Assembly: GCA_027486345.1 (NCBI GenBank)
Contig: JAIXPH010000061.1
Span: 1 to 64,000 of the forward strand
Direction of reading: 5' to 3'
Origin: Paracoccaceae bacterium
Lineage (GTDB): Bacteria; Pseudomonadota; Alphaproteobacteria; Rhodobacterales; Rhodobacteraceae
DNA length: 64,000 nt
Shown here in pieces: positions 52,190-61,555 of this stretch. The notes below the pieces were generated by a model. That model was not told where the DNA came from. It searched no databases and saw only the letters and a program-made list of their open reading frames with translations. The stretch's first letter is position 1. Each line of letters starts with the position of its first letter. The translations under genes were made by a program, and so were the position numbers.

Positions 52190-52871
52190 CCACCTGCTGC
52201 TGACCGAACCGGGATTTGCGCTGAGCGCCGACCTGACCGTGCCAAAAGGCGCGCGTGTGGCGGTGATCGGGCCTTCGGGGGCGGGGAAATCGACGCTGCT
52301 CAATGCCATCGCGGGCTTCATGGCCCCGACCGCAGGCCGCATCCTGTGGCAGGGCGCGGACCTGACCGCGCTGCCCCCCGGTGACCGCCCGCTGACGATC
52401 CTGTTTCAGGACCAGAACCTGTTCCCGCATCTGACCGTGGCGCAGAACCTCGGCCTTGGTCTTTCGCCCCGCCTGCGGCTGAGCGCGGACCAGCACAAGG
52501 CCATCGACCGCGCGTTGGACCGGGTCGGCCTCGCCACCCTCGGCCCTCGATTGCCGTCACAACTTTCCGGCGGACAACAGGGCCGCGCGGCCTTGGCAAG
52601 GGCGCTGTTGCGCGCAAGGCCGATGCTTTTGCTGGACGAACCCTTCGCCGCCCTCGGCCCGGCGCTCAAGGCAGATATGCTGGACCTCGTGTCAGAGGTT
52701 GCCGCAGAGACCGAGGCGACGGTCCTGATGGTCACGCATGACCCGACGGATGCAAAGCGGTTTGCCGATCAGACGATCCTTGTTGCCGATGGCATGGCCC
52801 GTCCGCCGCAGGACACCGCCGAGTTGTTCCAGAACCCATCACAGGCCCTTAAAGATTACCTCGGTTCTTGA
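52176..52871 (+). CDS. thiQ: Thiamine ABC transporter ATP-binding protein
   Basis: The 231-residue ATPase has Walker A G-P-S-G-A-G-K-S-T near residue 33, Q-loop in L-F-Q-D-Q-N-L-F-P, signature L-S-G-G-Q-Q-G-R near residue 128 and Walker B L-L-L-D-E-P-F-A-A-L-G-P near residue 150, with the switch histidine in V-T-H-D-P. GTG 52176 (MLHLDHLLLTEPGF) begins the conserved domain; an upstream frame to 52125 lies inside thiP. It energises ThiP; the operon ends here, facing the convergent SDR gene. Confidence 0.92.
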   Translation: MLHLDHLLLTEPGFALSADLTVPKGARVAVIGPSGAGKSTLLNAIAGFMAPTAGRILWQGADLTALPPGDRPLTILFQDQNLFPHLTVAQNLGLGLSPRLRLSADQHKAIDRALDRVGLATLGPRLPSQLSGGQQGRAALARALLRARPMLLLDEPFAALGPALKADMLDLVSEVAAETEATVLMVTHDPTDAKRFADQTILVADGMARPPQDTAELFQNPSQALKDYLGS

Positions 52872-52913
52872 CCTTCGCCCCTTCATCTTGGCCCAAATAC
52901 CCCACGGGGGGGT

Positions 52914-52936
52914 GCGGGGGGTGTGAAACCCCCCGC
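52914..52936. terminator. GC-rich intergenic hairpin without U-tract, between thiQ and the SDR gene
   Basis: GCGGGGGGT (52914-52922) pairs with ACCCCCCGC (52928-52936) around a 5-base loop. It is preceded by CATCTTGGCCCAAATACCCC, which I recall as part of a recurring intergenic element in Rhodobacteraceae genomes. It may end both convergent transcripts, but lacks T runs on either side. Confidence 0.45.
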
Positions 52937-52946
52937 TTCCGACAGT

Positions 52947-53789
52947 TCAACCTGCGCCGCCCGCCAGAAGCGCCGCTAACCCCTCCCGGTAGGTCGGGTA
53001 CAGCAACCGCACCCCCAACTCCGACTTGATCCGATCATTCCGCACCCGCTTTGACTCAGCATAGAAACTGCGGGCCATTGGGGTCATCTCGGCTTGATCG
53101 TAGGCCACAGCCGGGGGCAGGGGCAGGCCCAAAAGCTCTGCCGCATGGCCGATCACATCCTCGGGCGGTGCGGGATCGTCGTCGCAGACGTTATAGGCCC
53201 GGCCGGGGTGGGGATGCGCGATAGAGGCGGCGACGACTTGCGCGATGTCCTCCACATGGATGCGCGAAAACACCTGTCCGGGCTTGATGATCCGCCGCGC
53301 CGATCCGTCGCGCACCTTCTCGAACGGCCCGCGACCAGGGCCGTAGATGCCCGCCAACCGGAAGATGTGCAGCGGCAGGCCCAGTGCGGCCCAGTCGGCT
53401 TCGGCCCGCACCCGCGCGGCACCGCGTTCGGTCGAGGGGGTCAGGGGCGTGTCCTCATCCACCCAACCCCCTTGGTGGTCGCCATACACAGCGGTCGTGG
53501 AAAGATAGCCCGCCCAGACCGGCCGCGCCGCCGCCAGTTCCGCCGCATGGTCGCGCAGGATGGGATCGCCCGCCGCGTCCGGCGCGACAGAGGTCAGGAC
53601 ATGCGACGCCCGTGCCAAGGCCGGGGCCAAGGGGCCGGGCAGCAGCAAGGGCTCCACCCCTGCCGCGCGGAAGGCTTCGGCCCGCGCAGCGCTGCGGGTG
53701 GTGCCGATCACGGTCCAGCCTTGCGGGATCAACAGACGCGCCAGCGCCTGCGCGGAATAGCCATGGCCAATGGAAAGCAGTGTTTTCAT
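52947..53789 (-). CDS. NAD(P)-dependent epimerase/dehydratase-like SDR protein
   Basis: The 280-residue protein is an atypical extended SDR of the YeeZ/YbjT-like group. The nucleotide-binding glycine motif near the start is degenerate (G-H-G-Y-S-A-Q-A-L), the middle has L-S-T-T-A-V-Y-G-D-H near residue 97 and a conserved I-Y-G-P-G-R-G-P near residue 148, then H-V-E-D-I-A-Q near residue 178. The Y-x-x-x-K catalytic pair is not evident (the Y in A-V-Y-G-D-H is followed by G-G-W), so the enzymatic role is uncertain. It diverges from amn and converges on thiQ. Confidence 0.82.
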   Translation of the reverse strand: MKTLLSIGHGYSAQALARLLIPQGWTVIGTTRSAARAEAFRAAGVEPLLLPGPLAPALARASHVLTSVAPDAAGDPILRDHAAELAAARPVWAGYLSTTAVYGDHQGGWVDEDTPLTPSTERGAARVRAEADWAALGLPLHIFRLAGIYGPGRGPFEKVRDGSARRIIKPGQVFSRIHVEDIAQVVAASIAHPHPGRAYNVCDDDPAPPEDVIGHAAELLGLPLPPAVAYDQAEMTPMARSFYAESKRVRNDRIKSELGVRLLYPTYREGLAALLAGGAG

Positions 53790-53909
53790 GTGCCGACTAT
53801 CGCGGCCCCGACCCCGCGCTGCAAGCCCGTCGCAAAGGCTTCACTTGCCACGAGGGCAGCATTTCTGGTTGAGTGCGCGGTTATATTCAAAGCAAGAAGA
53901 AACAAAAAG

Positions 53910-55391
53910 ATGCACGACGAAACCGCACTGCCCGTCCTGACCCCCGCCCACCCCGAGGCGGAAAGCTTCACCGACGCCATCGCCGCCGTGGCCCGGCTTG
54001 AGGCCTTGTACACCCAGGCGACCACATTTCTGGCCCAGCAGTTCAACGAGGTCATCCGCAGCGGCAAGCCCGCCGCCCGCATCCGCGCCTTTTATCCCGA
54101 AATCCGGCTGACCACCCAGACCTTTGCCAAGACCGATTCGCGCCTGTCCTTTGGCCATGTGACCGGGCCGGGGGTCTATTCCACCACGGTCACCCGGCCC
54201 GACCTGTTCCGTCATTATCTGGTGCAGCAGATCGCGCTGTTGATCCAGAACCATGGCGTCCCGATCAGCATCGGCCCGTCGGCCACGCCGATCCCGGTGC
54301 ATTTCGCGCTGGCGGGCAATCCCGGCGTGTCGGTGCCGCAGGAAGGCGTGCTGGAATTCAGCCTGCGCGACGTGTTCGACGTGCCGGATCTGGCGACCAC
54401 CAATGACGACATCGTCAACGGCACGCGGCGCTTTCATCCCGACGGGTCGATGCCGCTGGCCCCCTTTACCGCGCAGCGGGTGGACTACAGCCTTGCCCGT
54501 CTGGCGCATTACACCGCGACCGATCCGTCGCATTTCCAGAACCATGTCCTGTTCACCAACTACCAGTTCTATGTGGACGAGTTCGAATCCTATGCCCGGC
54601 AGGTGCTGGCCGATCCCGCCAGCGGCTACACCGCCTTTGTCGCAACGGGAAACCAGATCATCACCGCGCCGGATGGCGTGCTGACCCCGGTCACCAAGAT
54701 GCCGCAGATGCCGACCTACCACCTGAAACGGGCGGACGGGCAGGGCATCACGCTGGTCAACATCGGTGTCGGCCCCTCGAACGCCAAGACCGCCACCGAC
54801 CACATCGCCGTCTTGCGCCCGCATGCCTGGCTGATGGTGGGCCATTGCGCGGGGCTGCGGAATTCGCAGTCGCTGGGGGATTTCGTCCTCGCGCATGCCT
54901 ATCTGCGCGAGGATCACGTGCTGGATGACGATCTGCCGGTCTGGGTGCCGATCCCGGCGCTGGCGGAAATCCAGATCGCGCTGGAAGACGCGGTGGAAGA
55001 GGTGACCCAGTTGGAAGGCTATGAGCTGAAGCGCATCATGCGCACCGGCACCGTGGCCACCATCGACAACCGCAACTGGGAGTTGCGCGACCATTCCGGC
55101 CCGGTGCAACGCCTGAGCCAGAGCCGCGCCATCGCGCTGGACATGGAATCCGCCACCATCGCGGCCAACGGGTTCCGCTTCCGGGTGCCCTATGGCACGC
55201 TTCTGTGCGTGTCGGACAAACCCTTGCATGGCGAGTTGAAACTGCCCGGCATGGCGTCCGAGTTCTACAAGACGCAGGTGGCGCGGCATCTTCAGATCGG
55301 CATCCGCGCCATGGAACGCCTGCGCGACACACCGCTGGAACGCATCCACAGCCGCAAACTCCGCAGCTTCGAAGAGACGGCCTTTCTTTAG
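53910..55391 (+). CDS. amn: AMP nucleosidase
   Basis: The 493-residue protein matches AMP nucleosidase, which hydrolyses AMP to adenine and ribose 5-phosphate and helps balance adenylate pools. An N-terminal regulatory domain (about residues 1-190) precedes a nucleoside-phosphorylase-like catalytic domain with G-V-G-P-S-N-A-K-T near residue 288, G-H-C-A-G-L-R near residue 310 and the M-E-S-A-T-I-A-A-N-G-F-R-F motif near residue 410. ATG 53910 follows an AAGAAGAAACAAAAAG tract; the long upstream frame overlaps the divergent SDR gene. Confidence 0.94.
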   Translation: MHDETALPVLTPAHPEAESFTDAIAAVARLEALYTQATTFLAQQFNEVIRSGKPAARIRAFYPEIRLTTQTFAKTDSRLSFGHVTGPGVYSTTVTRPDLFRHYLVQQIALLIQNHGVPISIGPSATPIPVHFALAGNPGVSVPQEGVLEFSLRDVFDVPDLATTNDDIVNGTRRFHPDGSMPLAPFTAQRVDYSLARLAHYTATDPSHFQNHVLFTNYQFYVDEFESYARQVLADPASGYTAFVATGNQIITAPDGVLTPVTKMPQMPTYHLKRADGQGITLVNIGVGPSNAKTATDHIAVLRPHAWLMVGHCAGLRNSQSLGDFVLAHAYLREDHVLDDDLPVWVPIPALAEIQIALEDAVEEVTQLEGYELKRIMRTGTVATIDNRNWELRDHSGPVQRLSQSRAIALDMESATIAANGFRFRVPYGTLLCVSDKPLHGELKLPGMASEFYKTQVARHLQIGIRAMERLRDTPLERIHSRKLRSFEETAFL

Positions 55392-55524
55392 GTCAGGGCT
55401 TGCCCAATCTGGGCTATCCGGGCCAAAAGGGCTTGATTTGTTCGCAAAAACCTATTTTAGCGGATGCCAGATCAAAAGTTGAAAGGCCGGTCGTCTGACC
55501 GGCCACCAGAGGAAGGGACATCCC

Positions 55525-55812
55525 ATGTCGAAACCGATGACCAAGACCCAACTCGTCGCCGCCTTGGCCGAACAAATGGGTTCGGACAAGAAGGTGGCCG
55601 GCGCCGCGCTGGACGCGATTGCCGCGGTCGTGGCCCGTGAAGTGGCCGCCGGTGGCGCCGTCACCCTGCCGGGTCTGGGCAAGGTCGTCTGCCGCGCCCG
55701 TCCCGAGCGTCAGGTCCGTAACCCGGCAACCGGCGAAACCGTGACCAAGGCCGCGGACAAGCAGGTCAAGTTCTCGATCGCCAAGGCGCTGAAAGACAGC
55801 GTCAACGCCTGA
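55525..55812 (+). CDS. HU/IHF-family DNA-binding protein
   Basis: The 95-residue protein has the HU fold: helices M-T-K-T-Q-L-V-A-A-L-A-E and D-A-I-A-A-V-V, then L-P-G-L-G-K, and the beta-arm region R-A-R-P-E-R-Q-V-R-N-P-A-T-G with the conserved R-N-P-x-T-G tip near residue 66. A short Lys-Ala-rich tail follows. It should bend and compact DNA as a homodimer. It has an AGGAAGGGA site and a leader of about 130 bases, and a terminator follows. It is one of several HU-like paralogues usual in these genomes, not obviously linked to neighbours. Confidence 0.93.
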   Translation: MSKPMTKTQLVAALAEQMGSDKKVAGAALDAIAAVVAREVAAGGAVTLPGLGKVVCRARPERQVRNPATGETVTKAADKQVKFSIAKALKDSVNA

Positions 55813-55837
55813 TCCCCGGATCACGCCGTACGCTTCG

Positions 55838-55863
55838 GGCCGTCCCCTTGGGGCGGCCTTTTT
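55838..55863 (+). terminator. Rho-independent terminator after the HU-like gene
   Basis: GGCCGTCCC (from 55838) pairs with GGGGCGGCC (to 55858) around a short loop and is followed by five T. Confidence 0.88.
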
Positions 55864-56035
55864 CGTTGGTCCTGCCCCGTACGTGGCCGCGGGGCAGGAT
55901 CGCGCGATCCCCTGCCAACGTTCTGTCATCAGGGGTTGAAATCACATCCTTTCGCCAGTTTTCCGTCAGGGACGCGTTGATTTTCCCCGCCTTCCGCGTA
56001 GAACCACGCCAGTCATTCCCAGTGTCTGGAACACC

Positions 56036-56803
56036 ATGTTGTCGCGTGAAAAACTTGCCACCCTGCTGGAAGGCCGGACCTTCAGCACCCTGATCCTTGC
56101 CATCATCATCTTCAACGCCGCCCTGATGGGGATGGAGACGTCTCCATCCCTCATGGCGCGGTTCGGCGGGGTGATCGATTTTCTGGATCAGCTTTGCCTG
56201 ATCATCTTTGTCATCGAGTTGGTCGCCAAACTCTACGCCCACGGGTTGCGCTTTTTCCGGTCGGGCTGGAACGTGTTTGACCTGATCATCATTGGCATCG
56301 CGCTGGTGCCTGCCGCGCATGGGCTGTCGGTCTTGCGGGCGCTGCGCGTGCTGCGGGTGATGCGCGTGATCTCCGTCGCGCCCAGTCTGCGGCGTGTGGT
56401 CGAAGGCTTCATCACCGCGCTGCCGGGGATGGGGTCGGTGTTCCTGCTCATGGCGATGATCTTCTATGTCGCCGCCGTGATGGCGACCCAGCTTTACGGG
56501 CCGGATTTCCCGGAAAAGTTCGGCACGCTGACCGCCTCGGCGCTGACGTTGTTTCAGGTCATGACGCTGGAAGGCTGGGCCGGGGATGTGGTGCGCCCGG
56601 TGATGGAGGTGCATCCCTATGCCTGGGCGTTCTTCCTGCCCTTCATCCTGATCACCACCTTTGCCGTGGTCAACCTGCTGGTCGGTCTGATCGTGAACTC
56701 GATGCAAGCCGCCGCCGAGGCCGACACCAAGGCCGCCGAAGAGGATCACTTCAAGAAGATCATCGCGCGGCTTGAGGCGATCGAGCAGCGCTTGCAGAAG
56801 TAA
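56036..56803 (+). CDS. Voltage-gated cation channel (BacNaV-type), selectivity filter TLEGWAG
   Basis: The 255-residue protein is a single six-span voltage-gated channel subunit that should form tetramers in the inner membrane. S1-S3 occupy about residues 17-92, the S4 voltage sensor near residues 97-121 has arginines every third residue (R-A-L-R-V-L-R-V-M-R), and S5-pore-S6 follow. The filter reads T-L-E-G-W-A-G at 177-183 with Glu179; well-studied Na-selective relatives read T-L-E-S-W-x-x. A C-terminal helix with E-D-H-F-K-K-I-I-A-R-L-E-A-I-E-Q-R heptads should be the tetrameric coiled coil. It converges on dxs with an 18-base gap. Confidence 0.92.
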   Translation: MLSREKLATLLEGRTFSTLILAIIIFNAALMGMETSPSLMARFGGVIDFLDQLCLIIFVIELVAKLYAHGLRFFRSGWNVFDLIIIGIALVPAAHGLSVLRALRVLRVMRVISVAPSLRRVVEGFITALPGMGSVFLLMAMIFYVAAVMATQLYGPDFPEKFGTLTASALTLFQVMTLEGWAGDVVRPVMEVHPYAWAFFLPFILITTFAVVNLLVGLIVNSMQAAAEADTKAAEEDHFKKIIARLEAIEQRLQK

Positions 56804-56821
56804 GCCCGTGGGTGGCGGGCG

Positions 56822-58735
56822 TCAGGCCCGCCGCCCCACCACGGCGACGTTCAAGGTTTCCAGAACCTTGGCCTCGATCTGCGCGGCGTCCATGCCTGCC
56901 ACCTGATACATCTTTTCCGGGCTGGCCTGATCAATGAAGATATCGGGCAGGACCATGCTGCGGAATTTCAAGCCGTGGTCAAAGACGCCCTCATCGGCCA
57001 GAAGCTGCGCGACATGGCTGCCAAAGCCGCCCACGGCGCCCTCTTCGACGGTGATCAGCGCCTCATGGTGCCGCGCTGCGTTCAGGATCAGGTCGCGGTC
57101 CAAGGGCTTGGCAAAGCGCGCGTCGATGACGGTGGGGGTCAGGCCCCGGCCTGACAGCGCCTCGGCGGCTTTCAGGACTTCGGACAAGCGGGTGCCAAAG
57201 GACAGGATGGCCACCCGGGCGCCTTCGCGGATCACGCGGCCTTTGCCGATCTCCAGCACCTGACCACGGGCGGGCATGTCGCAGCCCACGCCCTCGCCCC
57301 GCGGATAGCGGAAGGCGATGGGGCCGTCGTCATGAACGGCGGCAGTGGCGACCATGTGCATCAGTTCCGCCTCATCCGCTGCGGCCATGACGACGATGCC
57401 GGGCAGGTTGGCTAGGAAGGCGACGTCGAACGATCCGGCATGGGTCGCGCCATCGGCCCCCACCAACCCCGCGCGGTCGATGGCAAAGCGGACGGGCAGG
57501 CGCTGGATCGCCACATCATGCACCACCTGATCGTACCCTCGTTGCAGGAAGGTCGAATAGATCGCGCAGAAAGGGCGCATCCCCCCGGCGGCCAACCCAG
57601 CGGCAAAGGTCACGGCATGTTGTTCGGCGATGCCCACATCAAAGCAGCGCTTGGGGAAGCGGTCGGCAAACAAGTTCAGCCCCGTGCCATCCGGCATGGC
57701 GGCGGTCACGGCGACGATGCGGGGGTCAACCTCTGCCTCGGCAATCAGGCCTTGGGCGAAGACCTTGGTATAGCTGGGGGCGTTGGATTTCGCCTTGGCC
57801 TGCACGCCGGTCAGAACGTCAAATTTCGCCGTGGCATGGCCCTTGTCGGCGGCGGCTTCGGCGGGGGCGTAGCCTTTGCCCTTTTTCGTCAGGACATGGA
57901 TCAGCATCGGCCCCGTCGCCCGCGCCTTGGCGGTGCGCAGCACGGGGAGGAGTTGGTCCAGATCATGCCCGTCGATAGGCCCGACGTAGCTGAACCCCAA
58001 CTCCTCGAATAATGTCCCGCCCACGGCCATGCCTTTCAGCATTTCCTTGGCCCGCCGCGCGCCTTCTTGGAACGGTCCGGGCAGCAGGCTGACGGCCCCC
58101 TTGGCGGCTTGTTTCAGGTCTTGGAACGGGGCTTCGGCATAAAGCCGCGAGAGATAGGACGACAGCGCCCCCACCGGCGGGGCGATGGACATTTCATTGT
58201 CGTTCAGGATGACAAAGAGGCGCTTTTTCAGGTGGCCCGCATTGTTCATCGCCTCGAACGCCATGCCCGCCGACATGGAGCCGTCACCGATCACCGCAAT
58301 CGCATCGCCCGGATCGGCGCCCAGATCGCGCGCGGCGGCAAAGCCCAAGGCGGCAGAGATCGAGGTGGAGGAATGCGCCGCGCCGAACGGATCATAGGGG
58401 CTTTCCGACCGCTTGGTGAAGCCCGACAGCCCGCCTTCGGTCCGCAGGGTGCGGATGCGGTCGCGGCGTCCGGTCAGGATTTTGTGGGGGTAGCATTGGT
58501 GGCCGACATCCCAGATCAGCTTGTCGCGCGGGGTGTCGAAGACGGCGTGAATTGCCACCGTCAGTTCCACCACGCCCAGACCTGCGCCCAAGTGGCCGCC
58601 CGTCACCGACACCGCGCTGATCGTCTCGGCGCGCAATTCATCCGCCACCTGCCGCAATTCGCGGTCTGACAGGGATTTCAGGTCGGCGGGGGTGGTCACG
58701 CGGTCCAGCAGCGGGGTCTTGGGGCGGTCGGTCAT
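56822..58735 (-). CDS. dxs: 1-deoxy-D-xylulose-5-phosphate synthase
   Basis: The 637-residue TPP enzyme joins pyruvate and glyceraldehyde 3-phosphate in the first step of the MEP isoprenoid pathway. It has the transketolase-like features: G-H-L-G-A-G-L-G near residue 47, W-D-V-G-H-Q-C-Y near residue 74, the TPP motif [16 protein letters not shown] near residue 148 and the late [12 protein letters not shown] near residue 425. Start 58735 ([10 protein letters not shown]) is used. It lies 54 bases after ispA and is the last gene of the unit that begins at petP. Confidence 0.96.
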   Translation of the reverse strand: MTDRPKTPLLDRVTTPADLKSLSDRELRQVADELRAETISAVSVTGGHLGAGLGVVELTVAIHAVFDTPRDKLIWDVGHQCYPHKILTGRRDRIRTLRTEGGLSGFTKRSESPYDPFGAAHSSTSISAALGFAAARDLGADPGDAIAVIGDGSMSAGMAFEAMNNAGHLKKRLFVILNDNEMSIAPPVGALSSYLSRLYAEAPFQDLKQAAKGAVSLLPGPFQEGARRAKEMLKGMAVGGTLFEELGFSYVGPIDGHDLDQLLPVLRTAKARATGPMLIHVLTKKGKGYAPAEAAADKGHATAKFDVLTGVQAKAKSNAPSYTKVFAQGLIAEAEVDPRIVAVTAAMPDGTGLNLFADRFPKRCFDVGIAEQHAVTFAAGLAAGGMRPFCAIYSTFLQRGYDQVVHDVAIQRLPVRFAIDRAGLVGADGATHAGSFDVAFLANLPGIVVMAAADEAELMHMVATAAVHDDGPIAFRYPRGEGVGCDMPARGQVLEIGKGRVIREGARVAILSFGTRLSEVLKAAEALSGRGLTPTVIDARFAKPLDRDLILNAARHHEALITVEEGAVGGFGSHVAQLLADEGVFDHGLKFRSMVLPDIFIDQASPEKMYQVAGMDAAQIEAKVLETLNVAVVGRRA

Positions 58736-58789
58736 GCGGCCCTCCATGGGCAAAACTGGGGGCAAGGGTAGGGGGCAATCACCGGAACA

Positions 58790-59659
58790 TCAGCTTTCGC
58801 GCGAGATAACGAAACGCGCGGCGGCGATCAAGTTTGCCGCCCGGTCACCATAGGGCGACAGCGCCATTTCGGCCATGTCGATCAGGTCGGCAGCACGGGC
58901 CTTGGCGCGGTCCAGACCCAAGAGCGAGACGAAAGTGGCCTTGCCCGCATCGGCATCCTTGTTCAGCCGCTTGCCGGTCTTGGCGACATCGCCTTCGACA
59001 TCCAGCACATCGTCCCAAATCTGGAACGCGAGCCCCAGCGCATCGGCATAGGCGCGCAGGGGGGCGGGGTCTTGCTGAGCAAGGATCGCCCCGGCCTCTG
59101 CCGAAAAGCGGATCAGCGCGCCGGTCTTGCCCGCTTGCAGGCGGGTGATCTGTTCAAGTGTCAGGGGCGCAGCGGCAGTTTCCGCCGCGATGTCCAAGGC
59201 CTGACCCAGAACCATGCCTTCGGCCCCAGAGGCCTTGGCCAGCCCCGCCACCAGCGCCACCCGCACCTCGGCAGAGCCAAGCGCGGGGTCAGTCAGCAAT
59301 TCAAACGCCAAGGTTTGAAGCGCATCACCCGCCAGAACGGCGGTCGCCTCATCCCATTTCCGGTGCACGGTGGGCAGACCCCGGCGCAGGTCGTCATTGT
59401 CCATGCAGGGCATGTCGTCATGGATCAGGCTATAGGCGTGCAGCGCCTCAACCGCTGCTGCCGCACTGACAGCGGCGCTTTCCGCGATCCCAAGCATCCG
59501 CGCGCTTTCCAGCACCATAAAGCCGCGCAGGCGTTTGCCGCCCTGCACGGCGTAGCGCATGGCGTGGATCACTGGCTGATCGTCAAAGCCCGACAGCGCT
59601 GCATCCAGCCGCGCCTGCACCAAACCCGCGTCCCGGGTCAGGGTTGCCGCAAAGCTCAC
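58790..59659 (-). CDS. ispA: Polyprenyl synthetase, probable farnesyl diphosphate synthase
   Basis: The 289-residue protein has both aspartate-rich motifs of trans-prenyltransferases: [11 protein letters not shown] near residue 84 and W-D-D-V-L-D near residue 222, with G-G-K-R-L-R near residue 43. The short-chain (IspA) type is supported by length and by the xseB-ispA-dxs order standard in proteobacteria. The GTG at 59659 overlaps the xseB stop (GTGA), a coupled start; a longer frame to 59752 lies within xseB. Its product is the precursor of ubiquinone, carotenoid and, if present, bacteriochlorophyll side chains. Confidence 0.93.
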   Translation of the reverse strand: MSFAATLTRDAGLVQARLDAALSGFDDQPVIHAMRYAVQGGKRLRGFMVLESARMLGIAESAAVSAAAAVEALHAYSLIHDDMPCMDNDDLRRGLPTVHRKWDEATAVLAGDALQTLAFELLTDPALGSAEVRVALVAGLAKASGAEGMVLGQALDIAAETAAAPLTLEQITRLQAGKTGALIRFSAEAGAILAQQDPAPLRAYADALGLAFQIWDDVLDVEGDVAKTGKRLNKDADAGKATFVSLLGLDRAKARAADLIDMAEMALSPYGDRAANLIAAARFVISRES

Positions 59660-59895
59660 AGCCCCTCCGCCGGGGTGGTGCCGATAGCACGGCCCTCTTG
59701 GGCGCGGATCAGTTCGACCTTGGCTTCGGCATCCTTCAACTTCGCCTCGCAATGCGCGCGCAAGGCGGCCCCGCGTTCGTAAAGCGCGATGGATTCCTCC
59801 AACGGCACCTCGCCGCGTTCCAGACGGCCAACGACCTGTTCCAGCGCGGCCATCGCCTCTTCGAAGCTGAGGTCTGAGATTGGCTTGTCTGTCAT
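59656..59895 (-). CDS. xseB: Exodeoxyribonuclease VII small subunit
   Basis: The 79-residue protein has the whole XseB pattern: [21 protein letters not shown]-like helix near residue 8-28 and [12 protein letters not shown] near residue 35. It binds several-fold to XseA to make the ssDNA nuclease. It overlaps the upstream deacetylase-family gene and the downstream ispA, so all three are coupled. xseA is not in the window. Confidence 0.94.
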   Translation of the reverse strand: MTDKPISDLSFEEAMAALEQVVGRLERGEVPLEESIALYERGAALRAHCEAKLKDAEAKVELIRAQEGRAIGTTPAEGL

Positions 59896-60823
59896 TGGCC
59901 CCGCTCCTTCATTGCGCCCAGATGGGCGGCCACGCTGTATTGCAACGCTTCAAGATCATATCCGCCTTCGAGTGTCGAGACGACCCTGCCGCCGCACTGG
60001 GTATCGGCAATATCCAGCAGGCGACGGGTGAGCCAAGCGTAATCCTCATCCTGCCAGTTCAGCCCGGCCAGCGGGTCATCCTCATGCGCGTCAAAACCCG
60101 CCGAGATCAGGATGAATTCCGGCCTGTAGGCCTCAAGCGCCGGAAAGACCTGCGCCTCATAGGCCGCGCGCATCGCGGCACCGCCAGAGCCCGAGCGCAG
60201 GGGACGTTGATCATCTGCCCATGCGCCCCGCGTTCCTGCGCTGCGCCAGAGCCGGGATAGAGCGGCATCTGATGGCTTGAGATGAACAGGACGCGGGACT
60301 CGTCCCACAAGAGATCCTGTGTGCCATTGCCGTGGTGGACATCGAAATCCACGATGGCGACACGGGTCAGGCCGTGGTGATCCAGCAGCCGTTTGGCCCC
60401 AATCGCCACTGTGCCGAACAGGCAAAACCCCATCGCAGTGGCGGTTTCGGCGTGATGCCCCGGCGGGCGGCCCGCGACAAAGGCATTCGACGCTGTGCCC
60501 GTCATCACCGCATCCACCGCCGCCACCATCCCGCCCACGGCCCGCAAGGCGGCGGTCAGGGACCCGGGCGACAGATGGGTATCGCCGTCCAAAGCCGCCC
60601 AGCCGCGCGCGGGAACGGCCCGTGTCACTTTGTCGATATAGGCCTGCGGATGGCAGCGCCGCACCTCGGCCATATCACCCAAAGGCGCATCAACCGGCGT
60701 CAGCCCCGCCGTTGCGATGGCACGTGCCACAGACGCCAAGCGCGCCACCTGTTCCGGATGGCCCGGCGGCGTCACATGGCCCGCGAAATCGGTATGGGTC
60801 AGGACAAGCGTGGTCAAAGGCAT
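59892..60823 (-). pseudogene. Histone-deacetylase-family (class II-like) gene interrupted by a -1 frameshift
   Basis: From the ATG at 60823 the first frame gives a deacetylase-family start (H-P-E-Q-V-A-R-L, G-R-P-P-G-H-H-A-E with His123-His124, and D-F-D-V-H-H-G-N-G-T-Q with zinc ligands Asp161 and His163) up to H-G-Q-M-I-N-V-P. The rest, L-R-S-G-S-G-G, S-A-G-F-D-A-H-E-D-D-P with the third zinc aspartate, and E-G-G-Y-D, is in another frame to 59892. One extra base at about 60198-60205 rejoins them. All catalytic residues survive, so the gene is either a sequencing error or freshly broken. Members deacetylate acetyl-lysine, acetylpolyamines or acetoin-related substrates. Confidence 0.9.
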
Positions 60824-60841
60824 GGCTCCGTCCGCACAGGG

Positions 60842-61555
60842 TCAATCTGGTTGCAGCATGTATCCTTCGCCGCGCACGGTTTGCAGATAGCGCGGCTGGC
60901 GCGGGTCTTCCTCTAGTTTGCGGCGCAGACGGGTGATCTGCACATCCACCGCCCGCTCTTGCGCGCCGGCCCCGCTGTCATCGGCGGTGCGGCCAAGATC
61001 ACCGACCAGCCTTTCGCGGGTGATCGGCGCGCCGGGCTGCGCCGCGAACAGACGCATCAGCGCAGCCTCGGTCGCGGTCAGGCGGACCAGGTCGGCGCCA
61101 CGCCACAACTCGCCGCGTTCCATGTCATAGCGCACAGGTCCCATGTGCAGCACCTTGGGCGCGGACTCCGCCGGTTTGGGCTGCGGCATCCGGCGCAGGA
61201 TGGCGTTGATCCTGAGGAGCAGCTCCTTTGGTTCAAACGGTTTGACCAGATAGTCATCCGCCCCGGCTTCCAACCCCTCGATACGGTTGGCGGTTTCCCC
61301 TTTGGCGGTCAGCAGCAGGATCGGCATCTGCGACCGCGCCCGCAGATCGCGGGTCAGGGCGATGCCATTTTCGCCGGGCATCATGACGTCCAGCACCAGC
61401 ATGTCAAACTCCAGCCCCGCCAGCAGCCGCCGCGCCTGTGCGGCATCCCGCGCGACGGAACACAAAAACCCGCTGCGGATCAGGAACTTCTGCAACAGCC
61501 CACGAATGCGTTCGTCATCGTCAACGACCAGTAGATGCGCCTGCGTCTCCGTCAT
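60842..61555 (-). CDS. petR: OmpR-family response regulator, PetR-like
   Basis: The 237-residue protein has a receiver domain with phospho-acceptor Asp56 in L-V-L-D-V-M-M-P-G, the conserved Lys in Y-L-V-K-P-F near residue 107, and a C-terminal winged helix ending V-D-V-Q-I-T-R-L-R-R-K-L-E-E-D and T-V-R-G-E-G-Y. The pair with an upstream MarR-like gene matches petP-petR of Rhodobacter capsulatus, known from the cytochrome bc1 (pet) locus. Its ATG overlaps the petP stop (ATGA). No partner kinase lies next to it. 18 bases separate it from the deacetylase gene. Confidence 0.88.
   Translation of the reverse strand: MTETQAHLLVVDDDERIRGLLQKFLIRSGFLCSVARDAAQARRLLAGLEFDMLVLDVMMPGENGIALTRDLRARSQMPILLLTAKGETANRIEGLEAGADDYLVKPFEPKELLLRINAILRRMPQPKPAESAPKVLHMGPVRYDMERGELWRGADLVRLTATEAALMRLFAAQPGAPITRERLVGDLGRTADDSGAGAQERAVDVQITRLRRKLEEDPRQPRYLQTVRGEGYMLQPD

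Noticed and set aside
53094-53909. N-terminal extension of amn over the SDR gene
   Set aside because: The extension is Arg/Gly-rich antisense sequence of the divergent SDR gene; AMP nucleosidase similarity begins at 53910.
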